Below are positions 21,700 through 33,784 of a stretch of DNA of 64,000 nt, one piece after another. Each line of letters starts with the position of its first letter. The stretch's first letter is position 1. The position numbers and the translations under genes were made by a program. The stretch covers positions 1-64,000 of the forward strand of contig JAHQIW010007289.1 of the NCBI GenBank assembly GCA_019055375.1, in the 5' to 3' direction. The DNA comes from Parelaphostrongylus tenuis (taxonomy: Eukaryota > Nematoda > Chromadorea > Rhabditida > Metastrongylidae). The notes beneath the pieces were generated by a model that made no database searches, was not told the origin of the DNA, and was given only the letters and a program-made list of their open reading frames with translations.

Positions 21700-23470
21700 A
21701 TAAAGCTGCTACGGTTCTGCAGACAAGCGCTGATGTCGAGAAGGAGCTACTGGATTGGAAGCGTATCAACCAGTTGAGAACAGCGAAACGAACCATGACA
21801 AACGTCCTTCGGTTTATTAAAAAGCTGCTCTTGGAAACACGAGAAGAACTACGCGACCGTATAATCAGAAGCATTCCGGAACTCAAATCAATGTCGTCAG
21901 GACCCAACATTACGACCACAGAATGTGAAATGGCGCTACGTGTACTTATAAGAAATTATCAGACAGTACGTTATCCGCACTACTCACAGAGATTACTCAG
22001 AAACCTTAACGTATACCAAGACAATCACGGTATTCTTCGGTGCAAAGGACGAATTGGCAGAGAAGACGTTTTATTTGAAACGAAGCGACAAGTGCTTATC
22101 ATACCGAAGACTCCATTAGCTGAGGGAATAGAGAAGGAGGGATACATTCCATACCATACCGGAACAAACCACACAATGGCTAACGTCAGACAACGATTTT
22201 GGATACCTCGACTAAGACAGATGGCGCGTCGGATGGTCAGGAAGTGCACACCATGACAGAAGATGAGTAACCTGCCGTACAGATATCCGACTATGGATGA
22301 CTTGCCCGAAAGGAGAGTTATCAAATCACGACCATTCCAACACATAGGAACAGACTAATTTGGTCCACTGTTGATAAAAGATAAAGATTGCACAAGGAAA
22401 GGATACGGATTGATTCTAACATGCGCTACGACAAGGCTACTCCACCTAGAGCTGGTACTGGACATGACCACCGACGAGTTATTACTAGCCTTGCGATGAT
22501 TCTTCGCAAGACGCGGAAATCCACGTTCAATTACGTCAGATAACGCAATAATTTCAGTCTCGCGGAGCAGATCCTATGTACAGCCATAGCGCCCCATGAC
22601 GGAAGATGATTCATTCACAAGAACGATGGCAGATCACGGTATCACATGGAGAACCATAACTCCCTATGCCCCGTGGCAAGGAGCGTTCTATGAACGGCTA
22701 ATAAAAACGGTTAAGCACTCCATCTACAAAGTGCTACAGAAAAAGAGTCCAACATCGTCTCAACTGACTACACTATTGACGGAAATTGAAGGAAGCTCAA
22801 ATACAAGACCTCCAACATACGTCGAAGAAGATTTGGAGGATTCGCTAATATTATGCCCAATCGACTTCGTTCAACGAGACATGATGCTGACGTACCCAAT
22901 GGAGACGGTCGCAACTCAAGTTCACGATCAGGACTGCCTTCCACCGGACGAAAGCGCATCAATTAGGACGAGGCAGCAAGCAATCAAAACACTCATGTCA
23001 AGCCACAAGTTAACAGAACGATACTGGACAATCTAGAGCCAGCAATACTTCAGAAGTTTACGATAGACACATAAGCTCAACATGGATAAGAAGAGAGGTA
23101 CGACGACCTCACCTAAAACAGGAACCGTTGTACTTATTTAAGAATCGATACTACCTCAAAACAGCTGGAGAATGGGCCGAATCATTAGCATACAGCAGTC
23201 AGACAATGGAGCGGTACGAGAAGCGCAAGAAAGAGTGCCCAACGGACGTACTATTAGGCGACCAATCAATCCACTGATTCCTCTCGAGTTGGATGATGAT
23301 GTACAGCCACCACGGGCCGTAGATGTGAACGATGACCAGCAGAGCAAGGAAGAACCTGAAGAGAGACGATACAACCTACGCTCACGAGCAAAGGTGCGTG
23401 ACGGTACAACGTGTGCAACCAAGACGAGGCCAACTTCTAGCAATCCACTGACGTCAACGCAAAAGACCCA
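21700..23470 (+). pseudogene. BEL/Pao integrase and C-terminal domain, broken
   Basis: Would insert the DNA copy. The frame 21774-22256 carries the N-terminal zinc-binding region, with YHTGTNHTMANVRQRFWIPR followed by RMVRKCTP and a stop where the second zinc Cys should be. The DDE core is spread over stops: HIGTD near 22340, then ITSDNA near 22530, then GAFYERLIKTVKHS at about 22681-22720 in the frame 22596-23036. So D, D and E are all recognisable although the frame is not continuous. The end (about 23172-23470) has QERVPNGRTIRRPINPLIPL and RRYNLRSR, typical of the C-terminal DUF5641 region. The frame at 23172-23873 then reads into the 3' LTR. Confidence 0.85.
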
Positions 23471-23596
23471 ACCACCTAAGTTTAATTTATACCTTCATTG
23501 TTACACGTCACTAACCACGTCATTGCAGGTCCTATCACGGTCACGGACCAAACAACGAGCACAGTGGACAACGAACCTCGCCTTCTCGGCGCCCGC

Positions 23597-24554
23597 TATA
23601 GCAACTCCATGCAACATTCACTGCTATTTTATATTATCTTTCTATATGAGTGATAACATGATGTGCTCGATTGTTAAGGTAAACTTGAACGCGAGTGGCG
23701 GCGGTTGCGCTACAGGAGGACTGGTGCGCAGCTGGGGTACGCAGACCATGGGCCGACGACGACGACAGTCAAGCGCCTTCAACTGGTCCTTGCGGCCATC
23801 TGGTTCCCTTTCGTCTTCGTATTCGTTTCCTTCTCCCTTTAGCTTATCAATCGCCTACAATTGTTGTTTATGACTCGATGTGACCTGATTCAATTGCTGA
23901 ATAGTGACTTAGGCCATGAGACGTTATTTTGTTTACCACCTTTTGCTTGAGGTCGGCTGCTCCATATTGCACTAAAGATTGTAATTGTAAACCCAGGTTA
24001 CACAGACGAGCCCAGTGGTGGTGGTCGTGGGCGACTTACCCCTAGGGAAGGGTAACGGGTTCTTAGGACGATCTCGAATATACAGTGTGAGACTTTATGA
24101 CTTATACGTCTATGACACTCACACATCGTCGACCCGACATACTGCCCTGAGGTTTCGTCATTCCGAGGCGACCACGATAGCCTCCCTTGCCCCGCCCTCC
24201 CCCCTTTCCCCCCATCTTTTGATTGAGGTTTGCAAACCTTCCAAGTAGACTACGATAGGTTCTCGCTCTTTGTCCTCACGTATTTGACCCACGTTGACAT
24301 ACTACTAATGTTCGAGGTAGCTACTAGTCGAGCTACTATAGTGTATTGATCGAACGATCGTTGCGTAATATGCTCTTTCATCCGCCATTTGGATTGGTTG
24401 ACGGATATGAATGTATTATATGTAATTATTGTTTATTTTAGGTTGTTTTCTATTAAGCGATTTAATCTGGCTGTTATTTCTAATAAATTAATCCGCGTGG
24501 CAGGTATACCAGCAGATAGCATTCGACAGGGCATTCACTGTTGTAACCACTATA
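23597..24554 (+). repeat. 3' LTR of the BEL/Pao element
   Basis: 958 bp starting TATAGCAACTCCATGC and ending AACCACTATA, followed by the target duplicate TCGTC. It is more complete than the 5' LTR, keeping the pyrimidine-rich segment about 23807-23905. Differences from the 5' copy are dispersed over the whole length, which implies an old insertion. Confidence 0.92.
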
Positions 24555-24559
24555 TCGTC

Positions 24560-24920
24560 TGCTCCGATCGTAGACCTACTCCTCATGTAACGTCATGATA
24601 CGCTTCCAAATCTACCATTCATAAGGTTCTACAACAACTGAGGCTTCTTGTGGGCACACTTGATGCACTATAGCTAGCGTTGCCCTAGAAGTCTCTCATG
24701 GAGATATTCTTGAGATAATCCCATGAATATACACTAACCGATACTGCTCTAGACAAACATTAAATCTGAATTTTCTGGGAGTATTGAAGAATTATCATTT
24801 TGTATAGAAAAGTAAAAGTTGCTTCGAAATTTTGCTATGTCGTACCGAAAAACTACCGTGAAGTGAGCGAAACGGAATCAGAAAGCGCCATATCATAATG
24901 GTAGGTTGCAGAAAAAAATC
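24560..24920. other. Unassigned DNA
   Basis: No motif, repeat or frame of note between the BEL element and the tRNA-like repeat. Confidence 0.4.
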
Positions 24921-24922
24921 GG

Positions 24923-25075
24923 GGCGCCGTGGCCAAGTGATTGTTATGCTCGTCGTGGAGCGCGCGGGTTAGATCACTACTTTCGACACTCACCGGCAGG
25001 CAAGAACTAACGTCCTGTAGAACGCCACAGCCAGGCTACTCTCCAGATTGCAGGGAGAGGTACTCTAACACTATT
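24923..25075 (+). mobile_element. tRNA-like repeat, second family (S2), copy 1
   Basis: Begins GGGGCGCCGTGGCCAAGTGA, an A-box-like start of the tRNA-Ser/Leu type, followed by TGTTATGCTCGTCGTGGAGC. About 100 bp on it has CCAGATTGCAGGGAGAGGTA. The same order of blocks is seen at 33893-34040 (GCGCCGCGGCCGAGTGGTTT, then CGAGATTGCGATGATTGAT) and 36632-36770 (GGTGCCTTGACCGAGTGGTT, then CGGGATTGCAAGGAGACGTG). The B box is degraded. A SINE-like origin is inferred. Confidence 0.55.
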
Positions 25076-26350
25076 TAACGACGTCAAACAAAAAGACGGA
25101 AAAACATAGTAAATACTAGAAATACTGGGATCTGCATAGAAGAAATACACTGTGAAGACGGATTAATAAAGATACTAAAAAGAGAAGGATTTTGCCGTAC
25201 TTTCAAACTGTGTTTAAAGAATTTTATTGCGCACCAAATAAGTTCAAGTAAAAGAAACTTGAACATAGGCGTAGCTTCGTATAAAAAACAATTCTGCCCC
25301 GTATCCGGCACCATGAAGATTCCGAAGCGGTTAAACTCGCGATTCTTCGATCTGGAGAAGAATCACCATTGCGTTTCAAGTCCAGCTCATCACGACTGCA
25401 GCGCTTGAACAATCAAATACAGGCGTTAAATCGTTCCTCTCGTTGTTCCATTGTCAATTCGTATGAAATTCATTTGAACTTAAAACGTTGTTTACCGGTC
25501 TGCCGAAGAATGCGTCTTCATTTTGGAATGCTACAGCGATGTAAGAAAGCCTTTTGAAAAACTTCGGGCGCACAGCGCTGCCTCGAGATTCAAGCTCTGC
25601 AAACACTACTAGCACTTTTACAATGAGGTTACGTCCAATGAGAAGGATTGTTTTCTCAATTTCTGTTGATCACCGAAACCTATTTTTTTGTTAGTACGAC
25701 GCTTGACGTAGTTTTTTTTTCTTTGATAGAACAAGTTAGCTTTCAGAATCTATATTTCCAAAGCTATTAAATTTTAAGGAGAACGTTTGATAAAATAAAA
25801 AGAAAATGATCAGTAGCAGTTAGAAATTATTCTTCCCACAAGGATTTGTTTTGAATTGTTGAAACAAGAAGCATAAGGTTACTTTAGCACTTGACCTAAT
25901 AGAATCGCAGATCAAAAATGACCCACCTTGACTTTCCTCCAAAAGCAATCCTCCAAAAACTGGACACAATACAATTCTTTCGATTCACACTTATTCAATT
26001 AAGAATATAGTAGATCGTGCTTGTACGAAGTGCTTCCCAAAGAAGCCGCATTTTAAATTCCACAATACGCTGATGTTCCTTTGGCCGAACGCATAGTTCG
26101 TGAAGTTGTTCTCTTCTGATGAAGTTTGGAACGACTCGGTGTTTCAAGCAGCGGCGGAGGAAAATAATTGTCTATTTAGCTAAGACGATCGTTTGTCTTC
26201 GTGACAAGACTTCTTTTACTAGTCGATATATTTGGCTGGAACAGACTGTAGTAGATCCCAAGACTGACTATCATTAACCTTGACATAGTTTGAAGGTAGA
26301 ATTCTTGAGCTTGTCGCTAAAAATAGCCCATATCTAATGGCTACGATACA
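25076..26350. other. Unassigned AT-rich DNA
   Basis: Only frames under 77 codons and no recognised family. A weakly conserved segment around 25527-25565 (GGAATGCTACAGCGATGTAA) resembles 35592-35615 (GGATGCTACAGCGTTACAAA). Confidence 0.35.
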
Positions 26351-27215
26351 GGAACTTCTCAGGTTAGATTTAGAGGAATTCTATGCTTCGAAACGACAAG
26401 TCTGGCCAAAAAATAGGGCCCTTTCTTCCTGCCGTTTATCTCTAACGAAGTAAACACAGCTATTGAATGCTGCCTAAAAAGAAGCAGGTTTGAATGATTC
26501 GGTGGCAATAGTTGAAATGCCTCCAAAAAACACTGAAGCGTCAAATAGTCCGCAACCGACTGTATGACCGCCTCTGCAAAACCAATTACTGCAAAGCTTG
26601 TCCGAACGGCAAAGTCGGCGACTGTATGAGGTTGCCTACAATTTACCTAATCTCTTGCGAGGCATGCGGGGATGAATGAATTGGCGAAACGGGTAAGCCA
26701 CTATTTCTCCGTGTAAAAGAGCGCCTAGTTGGGTTACGCAACTGTGATCCAAAAACCTCCACTAGGCACGCATAGGGACCAAAGACATGCAGTGTGTGTT
26801 CGACGTCAAATTCATGATCCTCGCCCAGGAATCAAGAACATCTGCGCGTACAACATTAGAGTCCTTTTTGGATACATAGCAAAGCCCGAAAATGAACCGA
26901 AAAGAGGAGTGCCTCGTAATCACGCGTGACGTCAAACCATTTGTCAGGGCGATTTCTCCTGCCCGAGTTAGGCACAGCCCACTGATGCACTGACCTTAAG
27001 CGGCTGGTCTTCAATCAATAATTGATAGACCCAAACATCAAAACGGTGAGTGTTTTGAAATTAAGCTTTTAGCATGCTATCCAAGACTCATTTCTAACGT
27101 TTTCTGCTAGAGTTATGGAAGTTTTGACTCAGTGGATTGTGGATTAATGTGATCTTTCCAGGCTATGACGAAGGCGGCCCGCCAAAACGTTAGCCATCTT
27201 GAATATTGTATATTC
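26350..27215 (+). mobile_element. Penelope-like element fragment (RT end, GIY-YIG endonuclease, 3' tail)
   Basis: Fragment of a Penelope-like retroelement. The RT-to-endonuclease linker reads LKRQIVRNRLYDRLC at about 26534-26578. The endonuclease follows, and at about 27150-27205 there is a 3' tail (GATCTTTCCAGGCTATGACG, CGCCAAAACGTTAGCC) resembling that at 52500-52545. The 5' part of the RT is missing. Confidence 0.75.
26534..26840 (+). pseudogene. GIY-YIG endonuclease domain of a Penelope-like element, broken
   Basis: In intact elements this domain nicks target DNA for insertion. The order is: a Cys-bearing segment KTNYCKACPNGKVGDCMRLP, then IYLISCEACGDE, then a stop in place of the Tyr of YIG, then IGETGKPLFLRVKERL, where the Arg of the active site is present. 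Later blocks are shifted between frames (STRHA, DQRHAVCV). It aligns along its length with the intact frame at 51820-52305. The stop in the catalytic motif shows it is dead. Confidence 0.8.
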
Positions 27216-27940
27216 AAGCTGCATTACTGACTGTACTGTTGTATGATTCGCTAATATTCAGTAAATATAAATATTATCAATAACACCTCGGAACGGCTAA
27301 GCAGAAGAAAATATTCATTTATACAAGTAGATGTATTTATATTGTGGAAACAAATATTGCTTCACAATAGGCAGCGCAATACACTCATCATTTATATGCC
27401 TTGCTCTTGTGTGAGCATTGAACAACCATTTGTCTCGAATCTCTTTTTAGATTTAGGAAGTTCCTCATAGAGCGCTGTAGGAGCGGAAAAAGATTAAGTT
27501 ATGCACTCGGAGTAGTTAGAAATTGGTTTGAAATTCGAAAGTGTTTATCCGCCATGTAAAATGAAATTATTAAGCGATTATCTATAGAAAGGTAAAAAAA
27601 GTCTTTTTTACAGTTGCATCACACTTAAAAATTGTTCTAAAATAAACACAAAACTTCTTGATAAGAAGCGAAGATTGCACCCTTTCAAACGGTAACTGAA
27701 TTCGCCACGTGTAGCACCATCAACGGGAGCGCGATTTTCGATCAACTGGAATTTTTTTCTTCTATTGCAAGAAAATATCCGCATTTATTTCGCTATTCTG
27801 ATACAACAAGATGGCCTGTACATGGTCATACGCTTTGATACATGATATGTCCCTTATTCGAGAAGAAAACTATGAGGGCGAAACGTAATTTCTTTGGCTC
27901 TTACAACACCCTGTTGAAACCTTCTGCAACAAAAACTATG
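27216..27940. other. Unassigned AT-rich DNA
   Basis: No open frame above 60 codons and no recognised element. Confidence 0.4.
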
Positions 27941-28036
27941 TGATAAGGATAGAACATGTTTTGAGCCATGTCTAAGTGCTATGCAGACGACTGTATATCA
28001 CTTAGACATGACTCGAAACATGTCATATCCTTATCA
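27941..28036. repeat. Long hairpin, 38-bp arms
   Basis: Left arm 27941-27978 (starts TGATAAGGATAGAACATG) and right arm 27999-28036 (ends CATGTCATATCCTTATCA) pair at 34 of 38 positions around a 20-base loop. Not part of any coding frame. It is probably a MITE or a solo foldback end, but it would also form a stable hairpin if transcribed. No target duplication was identified. Confidence 0.85.
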
Positions 28037-28039
28037 GAT

Positions 28040-31000
28040 TATTTTCGTTTGAGCTAGATCTATAAAAAGCGGCCGAATGAAGAGGTACAAAACTGGGTAT
28101 AGAATTAACGCGACTTATGCTATCGAATAGCTACTGAACTTCGAGAAAAAAACTATGCACAGATCCTTAGTGAGCCAAAAAGAAAAATCCAGCTTAAGAC
28201 TTGATTTGTTTTCCACTGTTACAACACATTGAAATTTCTTTTTCAAAATTCATAAAAATTCTCGTAGTACAGATATTCCAGCTATTGATTTACTACTAGT
28301 AATCGAGGAAAGAAGCTTTCTACACTAAAATGAGCATTCCAAAATTGCTCCTCTTCTTTCGCTATCAATGATCCGATATCGGCCGCATTGTGCAACACCT
28401 TTTTTGACAAGCTGTTCATGATTTTCCGATTTTTCAGTCAGTATTATAACTTTCAAGTATTTGTACTTAGTAAAATATATCAGGAGTAATGGATCTATAG
28501 CATTATGTTCCTTGTACAAGTTAGTACTCTTGACAGAATGCCAACATTACTATATTTGTGTAGAAAAGGGTGTTCTCATAGTTTTAAATCAAGTGCATGT
28601 TATATTTGCATCAAAAGCATATAAATGTGTAGAAAAAAGTTGTAAAGTATCGAAAAATGGCAGGAATCACAGGGAGCCCTCAATTCATTTCCAACACGCT
28701 AAAAACACAAATCAAATAACGGAAATCGCGCACAGGCTGCGATTTGCGATGCGTGGCGATTACAATTGGTAGTGTAAGGTGAATTTTATATTTAAAAGGC
28801 GCTTATCATGACTGGATGATAGAACATCGCAATACAGCTTCTCTAAGAGTTTTCTTAATAAAAAGCGGCAGCGTTTTTGCGGGAGGAAACATATTTTCAA
28901 CTGTTATCAAAAACTTTTTCCTTATTTTATCTATATTTTCCTTGTCATTCGATAGCTCTAAAAATATAGACTTTAGGTAGGCTTGCTTGTGAAAAAACTC
29001 TAGTAAAGCGTTCAACTAAGAAAAACTAGGTTGAGTTCGGTCATCCGGCGAAAGGAATAGATTTTTAGTCTTTTTCTTGACAAACCCCACAAAGGTTGAT
29101 AATGACAGTACATATTAAATACTAGTAATGCAGTACAAAATAGCAAAGCATAATAATGCAGTGCAGCTGCACAATAACCTGATACAGTACAGTGGCTAAC
29201 GTTCTGACAAATCTCATCTTCCTCAGGATTATTGTACGCTCAGTTGAAGTGTTAGTCTAAAGAATTTATGTTGTGTTTAGTGTCTACAGGATGGCCTTTG
29301 GATTAGAATCGAGGATGTGTCACCTTAAATTCATAAGTCCACTAAATCAATGATAGAGTGACCTTATGCAAAAAAATTTGAAAATCTTTTGAACAAGTCG
29401 CATAGATCAGCTTTGAAAAAATACCACAGCAACAACAAAAGCCCTAAGATTCAACGTAACATCTATAATGTGCTAGGTAAATCAAGAATCACCGTGTTAG
29501 AAGGCATTACTCTCCACGGCAATGCGCGCTAGTTCTGGGTGATGGGCCCAGGTCTTTCACCAGAGCAACCCATTTCTAAGGAAACGTTGTGTGATATATG
29601 CAGTCTGCAAGAACTTCTGGATCGTTTCCGCTACAAAATCAGACTGGAATCGTCCAACTGGCATGAGCAACACAGTGTATTGGTTATGCCAACACCACCT
29701 TTCCCTCGAACGTTCTTTATGCAATATGATCGTGCTAACAAGGTGGACATTAGTCTTACATTTCTCGAAGGAAACTCTCAGCATCCTTAGTCACTATCGC
29801 TCAAAAAGATTTAGTTATAACTTAGCATCAACATAGAAAAACGGCGTGCGACAAGTTCTGGAGCTAATAAAATCCAAAGCCATCAGACTATCAGTTAGTG
29901 GTAACGGAGGAGAATTAAAGGAATTCGACAACAGTCTGATGTTGAGAATACGAAAAAACACCTCAAAAGACATCACACTGTATCGTACATCATTTGAGAA
30001 GAAATTCAAAAACCGGCATCGAATTGAATAAGATTGGGTATAAAATAGCAAGCTCGTCTGGTTCAAACACTGAGAACGTTGTAGAGCTCTCGCTATTTTA
30101 GAAATCAAATTATTACTGATTAATCAAACCGAAAAGTTCAGCCCTACTAATACATAGCGCTCATCTCTAACAACATTATTATTTTGGAAGCCACTCATCG
30201 CGTCATCATGGCTTTAACATGCCGAAGTTCAAAGGAAGGCGATTTTTCGAATTGTTACGAAAACGCACTAGCTAAAGACTTTCGACTTGTCAAGGACGTA
30301 TTATCATTGAGGCAAAAGACTTTGTTTACTGCCAAAGACCTACTCTGTTCGCTGCTACATACATTGCAAAGTCATTTCTGATTTTATCAAACACAAGAAG
30401 CTACATGGAGTAAGCGGCTTACCAAATGATTCGCATCAAATAGTGAACATTTATTACGCGATTACTGCGCATTTGTCTACGAAATACATGAAACGAATTC
30501 ATTTTGCTTTTGGAAAAATGCACTTACAAAGAAAAGCATTATGTTTGATAGTTTTAAGGGATCTTTGGAGAAGAACAGTAGATGAATTTATGCTTATCTG
30601 TAAAAGCACTCGATATAATGCAGTGATTATATTACAAAGAAAGTTTGAAATCTATCACGGTAGCAAATTTCAACCTGAAGAAGTCAAAGAAATGCTGCTT
30701 TCAATAAGTTGAAAAGGCGATCTGAGGTAGATTACACACCCAGTATCATCAAAACCCTCAAGGCCACTAAACTAGAAGGCATAACCTTCCCGGATAGTGA
30801 CAATACTATTAAAATTAGTGCAAGCTTTTCCTTTCCTCAACTCCTTCCCCAAGCACTTTGCGCGCTATCGGTTGTGATTTGAATGAAGTCCCTTTATTAG
30901 CTCCGTTATAGAGCAATATTAGAAAAGTTGGATCTAGAGAGGCGGCATCACCACCACTTCCTTTCCCACAAACCTTCTTTGATCCTTTGCAGACCATGAG

Positions 31001-31430
31001 GGTCGATAGAATCAGCTGGGCACGCCGTTGACGTTTAAGAGGATTGGTGAATGTTTTAATAAAAATTCGTTTTGATTAGGCTTTTAAAAGAACGTTGTCA
31101 TCAAAAACAATAAAATATCATTGATGAGACTCCCGTATGACTAATTTCAGCAAGACGAATGATGATTCTTCCAAAATTTAGTCTTTTCCGAGGAAAAAAT
31201 TTCATTCTTGCAAAAGAAATGTATTTCCAGCACCTTTTCTCTCTTCTTTTTGATGTTCTTGTAATCAATCGAAGGCTTGAAAAGGTTCGATTTTTATAGT
31301 AAGTTTCTTTTACAGAAAAAATTTCTACGGTACGTTCAAGTAATAAATATAAGGTAACGTTTTGCAATTGCAGTCTATTTTCTAAGAATCATTACGGATT
31401 TTTGGCATCTCATAGGGATTTCGATTCTCA
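28040..31430. other. Long unassigned stretch with short open frames
   Basis: The frames that look most protein-like are minus 28806-29015 (69 codons; KSIFLELSNDKENIDKIRKK), plus 29846-30031 (61 codons), plus 30184-30381 and plus 30443-30712 (89 codons; RKALCLIVLRDLWRRTVDEF). None has a family I recognise. They could be isolated exons or decayed transposon coding sequence. No RNA gene or shared repeat was seen. Confidence 0.3.
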
Positions 31431-31438
31431 TAAACTTT

Positions 31439-32050
31439 TTACCCAGTTTGTGTCACATGCAATCGCAATCCAAGGGTTGCACTTGTGAGCCCTTCGTTTC
31501 TTTCAAAAAGACCTATACCGTGTACCATTAAATTATTAGCATTCATTCGATTCAAATTTACAGTTTTCTCTCCTTTCCCGCGAAAAACGGAACGTTGCGC
31601 GAAAGAGGCGATGTTGTAATCCCGTGTAGAACTTAGGAACAACAGCGACATTGATTAGGCAAAACCTTCGATTCACTAAGATGTGGTCTATTTCGTTATA
31701 GTCTCAATCGGGAGATTCCCATGTTAATCGTTAGAAGTGAGGCTTTTAAAATTGTGAGTTACCATGGATGGTTTGGGTCGTCAAGAAAAACTCAGATAGC
31801 CTCACACCCTGTTCATTTCATTCAAGTCGTAGGTCCCAATTTGACGCTCTTCAGACGTTCTTCTAGGTCCAATTTTTGAGTCAAAATCTCCAACACTGAC
31901 CCTGATTGATGTATGGCCTTTTCTGTAGAATTTTTCAAGGTCCATATAGAACGCTGCGATTTCGTCTTCGTCATAGCTTAATGTTGGTGAGTAAAGGGTA
32001 AAGATAACAGGAAAAATGCTGCATTCCTTCATCACTCCTTCGCACATCGT
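31439..32050 (-). pseudogene. RTE element fragment, endonuclease domain
   Basis: Internal piece of an RTE retrotransposon. The minus-strand frame 32047-31802 has SYDEDEIAAFYMDLEKFYRK, VGDFDSKIGPRRTSEERQIG and a degenerate W.E.G segment. These are the catalytic core blocks of the apurinic-type endonuclease, with the usual D-F-N seen as DFD. The frame continues in pieces to 31439 (RSVFRGKGEKTVNLN marks the end of the domain). The segment aligns with 60640-61090 of the larger minus-strand copy. Neither the start of the domain nor the RT follows, so this is a truncated relic. Confidence 0.85.
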
Positions 32051-32330
32051 AGTTATGAATGAACAATTCGAATGAAATTACGCACTGTTGCGAGAAATAG
32101 AAATCTGGAGTGCACTAATGAACTAAAAAAATGTTGAGAACTATCGATGAAGTACGATCGTATGCAATAAGCAGCGCAATTTTTGAGGAACAATTCGTGT
32201 TTTTTAGTTCTCAGCCAGTACGATGATTTTATGCACTTCATGCAATAAGGTATTTAAAAACTGAACTAATTAAGAGAAAAATCTGATTGAATTGTGAGTA
32301 AATTTAAATGAAATATCACAGAAGCATCCA
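32051..32330. other. Unassigned DNA
   Basis: Short frames only; nothing recognised. Confidence 0.4.
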
Positions 32331-32359
32331 CTGATGTGAAGTGATATGCAAGAACATTT

Positions 32360-32420
32360 GCCTTAGGCAGGACTCGATCTCGCATTTCACCGCGTGCTCT
32401 ATCCTTTAAACCATCGACGC
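32360..32420 (-). other. Degraded tRNA-like head
   Basis: Minus strand begins GCGTCGATGGTTTAAAGGATAGAGCACG and ends CTAAGGC, resembling the subfamily heads at 39.2 and 57.3 kb but shortened by about 12 bases. The flanks (TGAAGTGATATGCAAGAACA on the left, GTTCCTAAGCTACAACG on the right) correspond to the tail and leader of that family, supporting descent from the same element. Confidence 0.55.
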
Positions 32421-32469
32421 CTGTTTCGCCATCACTGTTCCTAAGCTACAACGAAATCGATCATATACA

Positions 32470-33050
32470 TAGAGATTTCGATAAATGTTCTAAGTATAGC
32501 CTTTTCGTGAGTATTTGGTTTTTTACTTTGGAAATGTGGATTGTAGATGGAGCATTTATGTCACTTCTAGTGCAGATAACCTTATAGTCTGTTCTATCAT
32601 AATTAACCATTTCCTGACACAAAAATCCCATTTATTGCCGGAAACAGTGGAGATTTCTTTAGAAAGCGGCTACCCTAAAATAAGTGCGCGCGCTGACCTC
32701 ATCGTAGCCGTTCGAAGCGCCCGCCGACCGGAAATGGCGCAGTCCGCAAATGGTTAAACAACAGCAACGTGACAGCGAAGTTGGATCAAATTTCCGCTTA
32801 TTTTCGATAAACTTTCCACGTACTCAATCGCTGCCAAGAGAAAAATTTAGCTTGTAATCAACACACGTACAACAACATTTATGCATCAGGTTCTAGAGCT
32901 CGTAAACTCAACAGGCACTAGGTTTTCTAAGGACAACGCTCGAGAATCTGCCATTTTTCGTCAATTAGATGTTAATAATACTCAAAAATATCTTCGGGAT
33001 GCTTTTCTTTATCAATCATCTTTTAAGAAGTAATATAAACAACATTAAGG
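32470..33050. other. Unassigned DNA
   Basis: An 80-codon plus frame (32515-32757) has no recognised motif. Nothing else was seen. Confidence 0.35.
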
Positions 33051-33059
33051 AAAGTTAAT

Positions 33060-33710
33060 TAAGGAGTGGGTATAAAACCTCAAAAGCTGCGATTAACAAG
33101 GGCCGCTTATCCGCCATTTTAAAATCGACTCTCCAACCTGCCCTGTTCTTTACACCTCAAAAAGCACACAACCTCACTGTTAATAATGGTTTTGAGTCTA
33201 ACGACTCTTGTACGTTCAACGTTAGATCTATCATCAGCTGTATAGGCGAGCAGACGGATAGCATAGAATGGTTCCTTAGCCGCATATTATCGCAGGTAAT
33301 AAATTTGTACTAACTCCTTGCAAACACCAATAAGTTCCTAGAGCACTCCAAAAACGCGCTTCCAAATCATACTTATGTAATGGGGTCATTCGATACTAAT
33401 GCGTCCTACACAAACGTCTCCAATGCCGTCGCAGTGCAAGCCATTCACGGATTACTGTTCAAAATAAGAAATAAATATGTTTGGCCTGTCTTTCTACGGC
33501 TCATCACACTTTTGAAGTCATGTCTCAACTGTTCACTATTTAGATGGCTGGGAAGACATTTTGGTCAAATTAGAGAATTGACATTGAGGCAAAGACTAAC
33601 ACGGCTTACCCATTGCTTCCACGTCGAAATGGGAAGATTAATTCTTAGCCGGGCGCTCAGCACTCTGTTATTGATGACAGACGATTGACTCTCCATCGGC
33701 TATACGCAGA
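33060..33710 (+). pseudogene. Penelope-like element reverse transcriptase, fragment
   Basis: Encodes part of the RT of a Penelope-like element. In order: FNVRSIISCIGEQTDSIEWF at about 33220-33280, SRILSQVINLY then a stop, NTNKFLEHSKNALPNHTYVM, and GSFDTNASYTNVSNAVAVQA at 33383-33440. The last is the first catalytic block of Penelope-type RTs (S-F-D-x-x-x-L/S-Y-T-N-V). The frame goes on to QIRELTLRQRLTRLTHCFHV, the following conserved G-x-x-M-G-x-x-L-A-P-type block in altered form. A stop inside the palm and loss of the YxDD region end the domain. Confidence 0.75.
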
Positions 33711-33784
33711 AAGTGATGGAAAGAAGCTATGATTTTATAAAGACAGTCAGAGTATATCAAGTTTGCGCGAGAGAAACTTACAGA

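Larger units (their letters stand above)
16335..24559 (+). mobile_element. BEL/Pao LTR retrotransposon, complete but inactive
   Basis: Two long terminal repeats (16340-17190 and 23597-24554) enclose gag, protease, reverse transcriptase/RNase H and integrase remnants in the BEL/Pao order. The 5-bp direct repeat TCGTC at 16335-16339 and 24555-24559 fits a target duplication of the size used by this group. The LTR ends TATAG...CTATA form a short inverted repeat instead of the usual TG...CA. Multiple stops and frameshifts interrupt every domain, and a foldback element is inserted in pol at 20977-21443. No clear polypurine tract is visible before the 3' LTR. Confidence 0.92.

Noticed and set aside
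23172..23873. Single 233-codon protein at the end of BEL
   Set aside because: Only the first about 100 codons are the integrase C-terminal region. The remainder is a read-through into the 3' LTR, which has the same sequence at 16389 onward.
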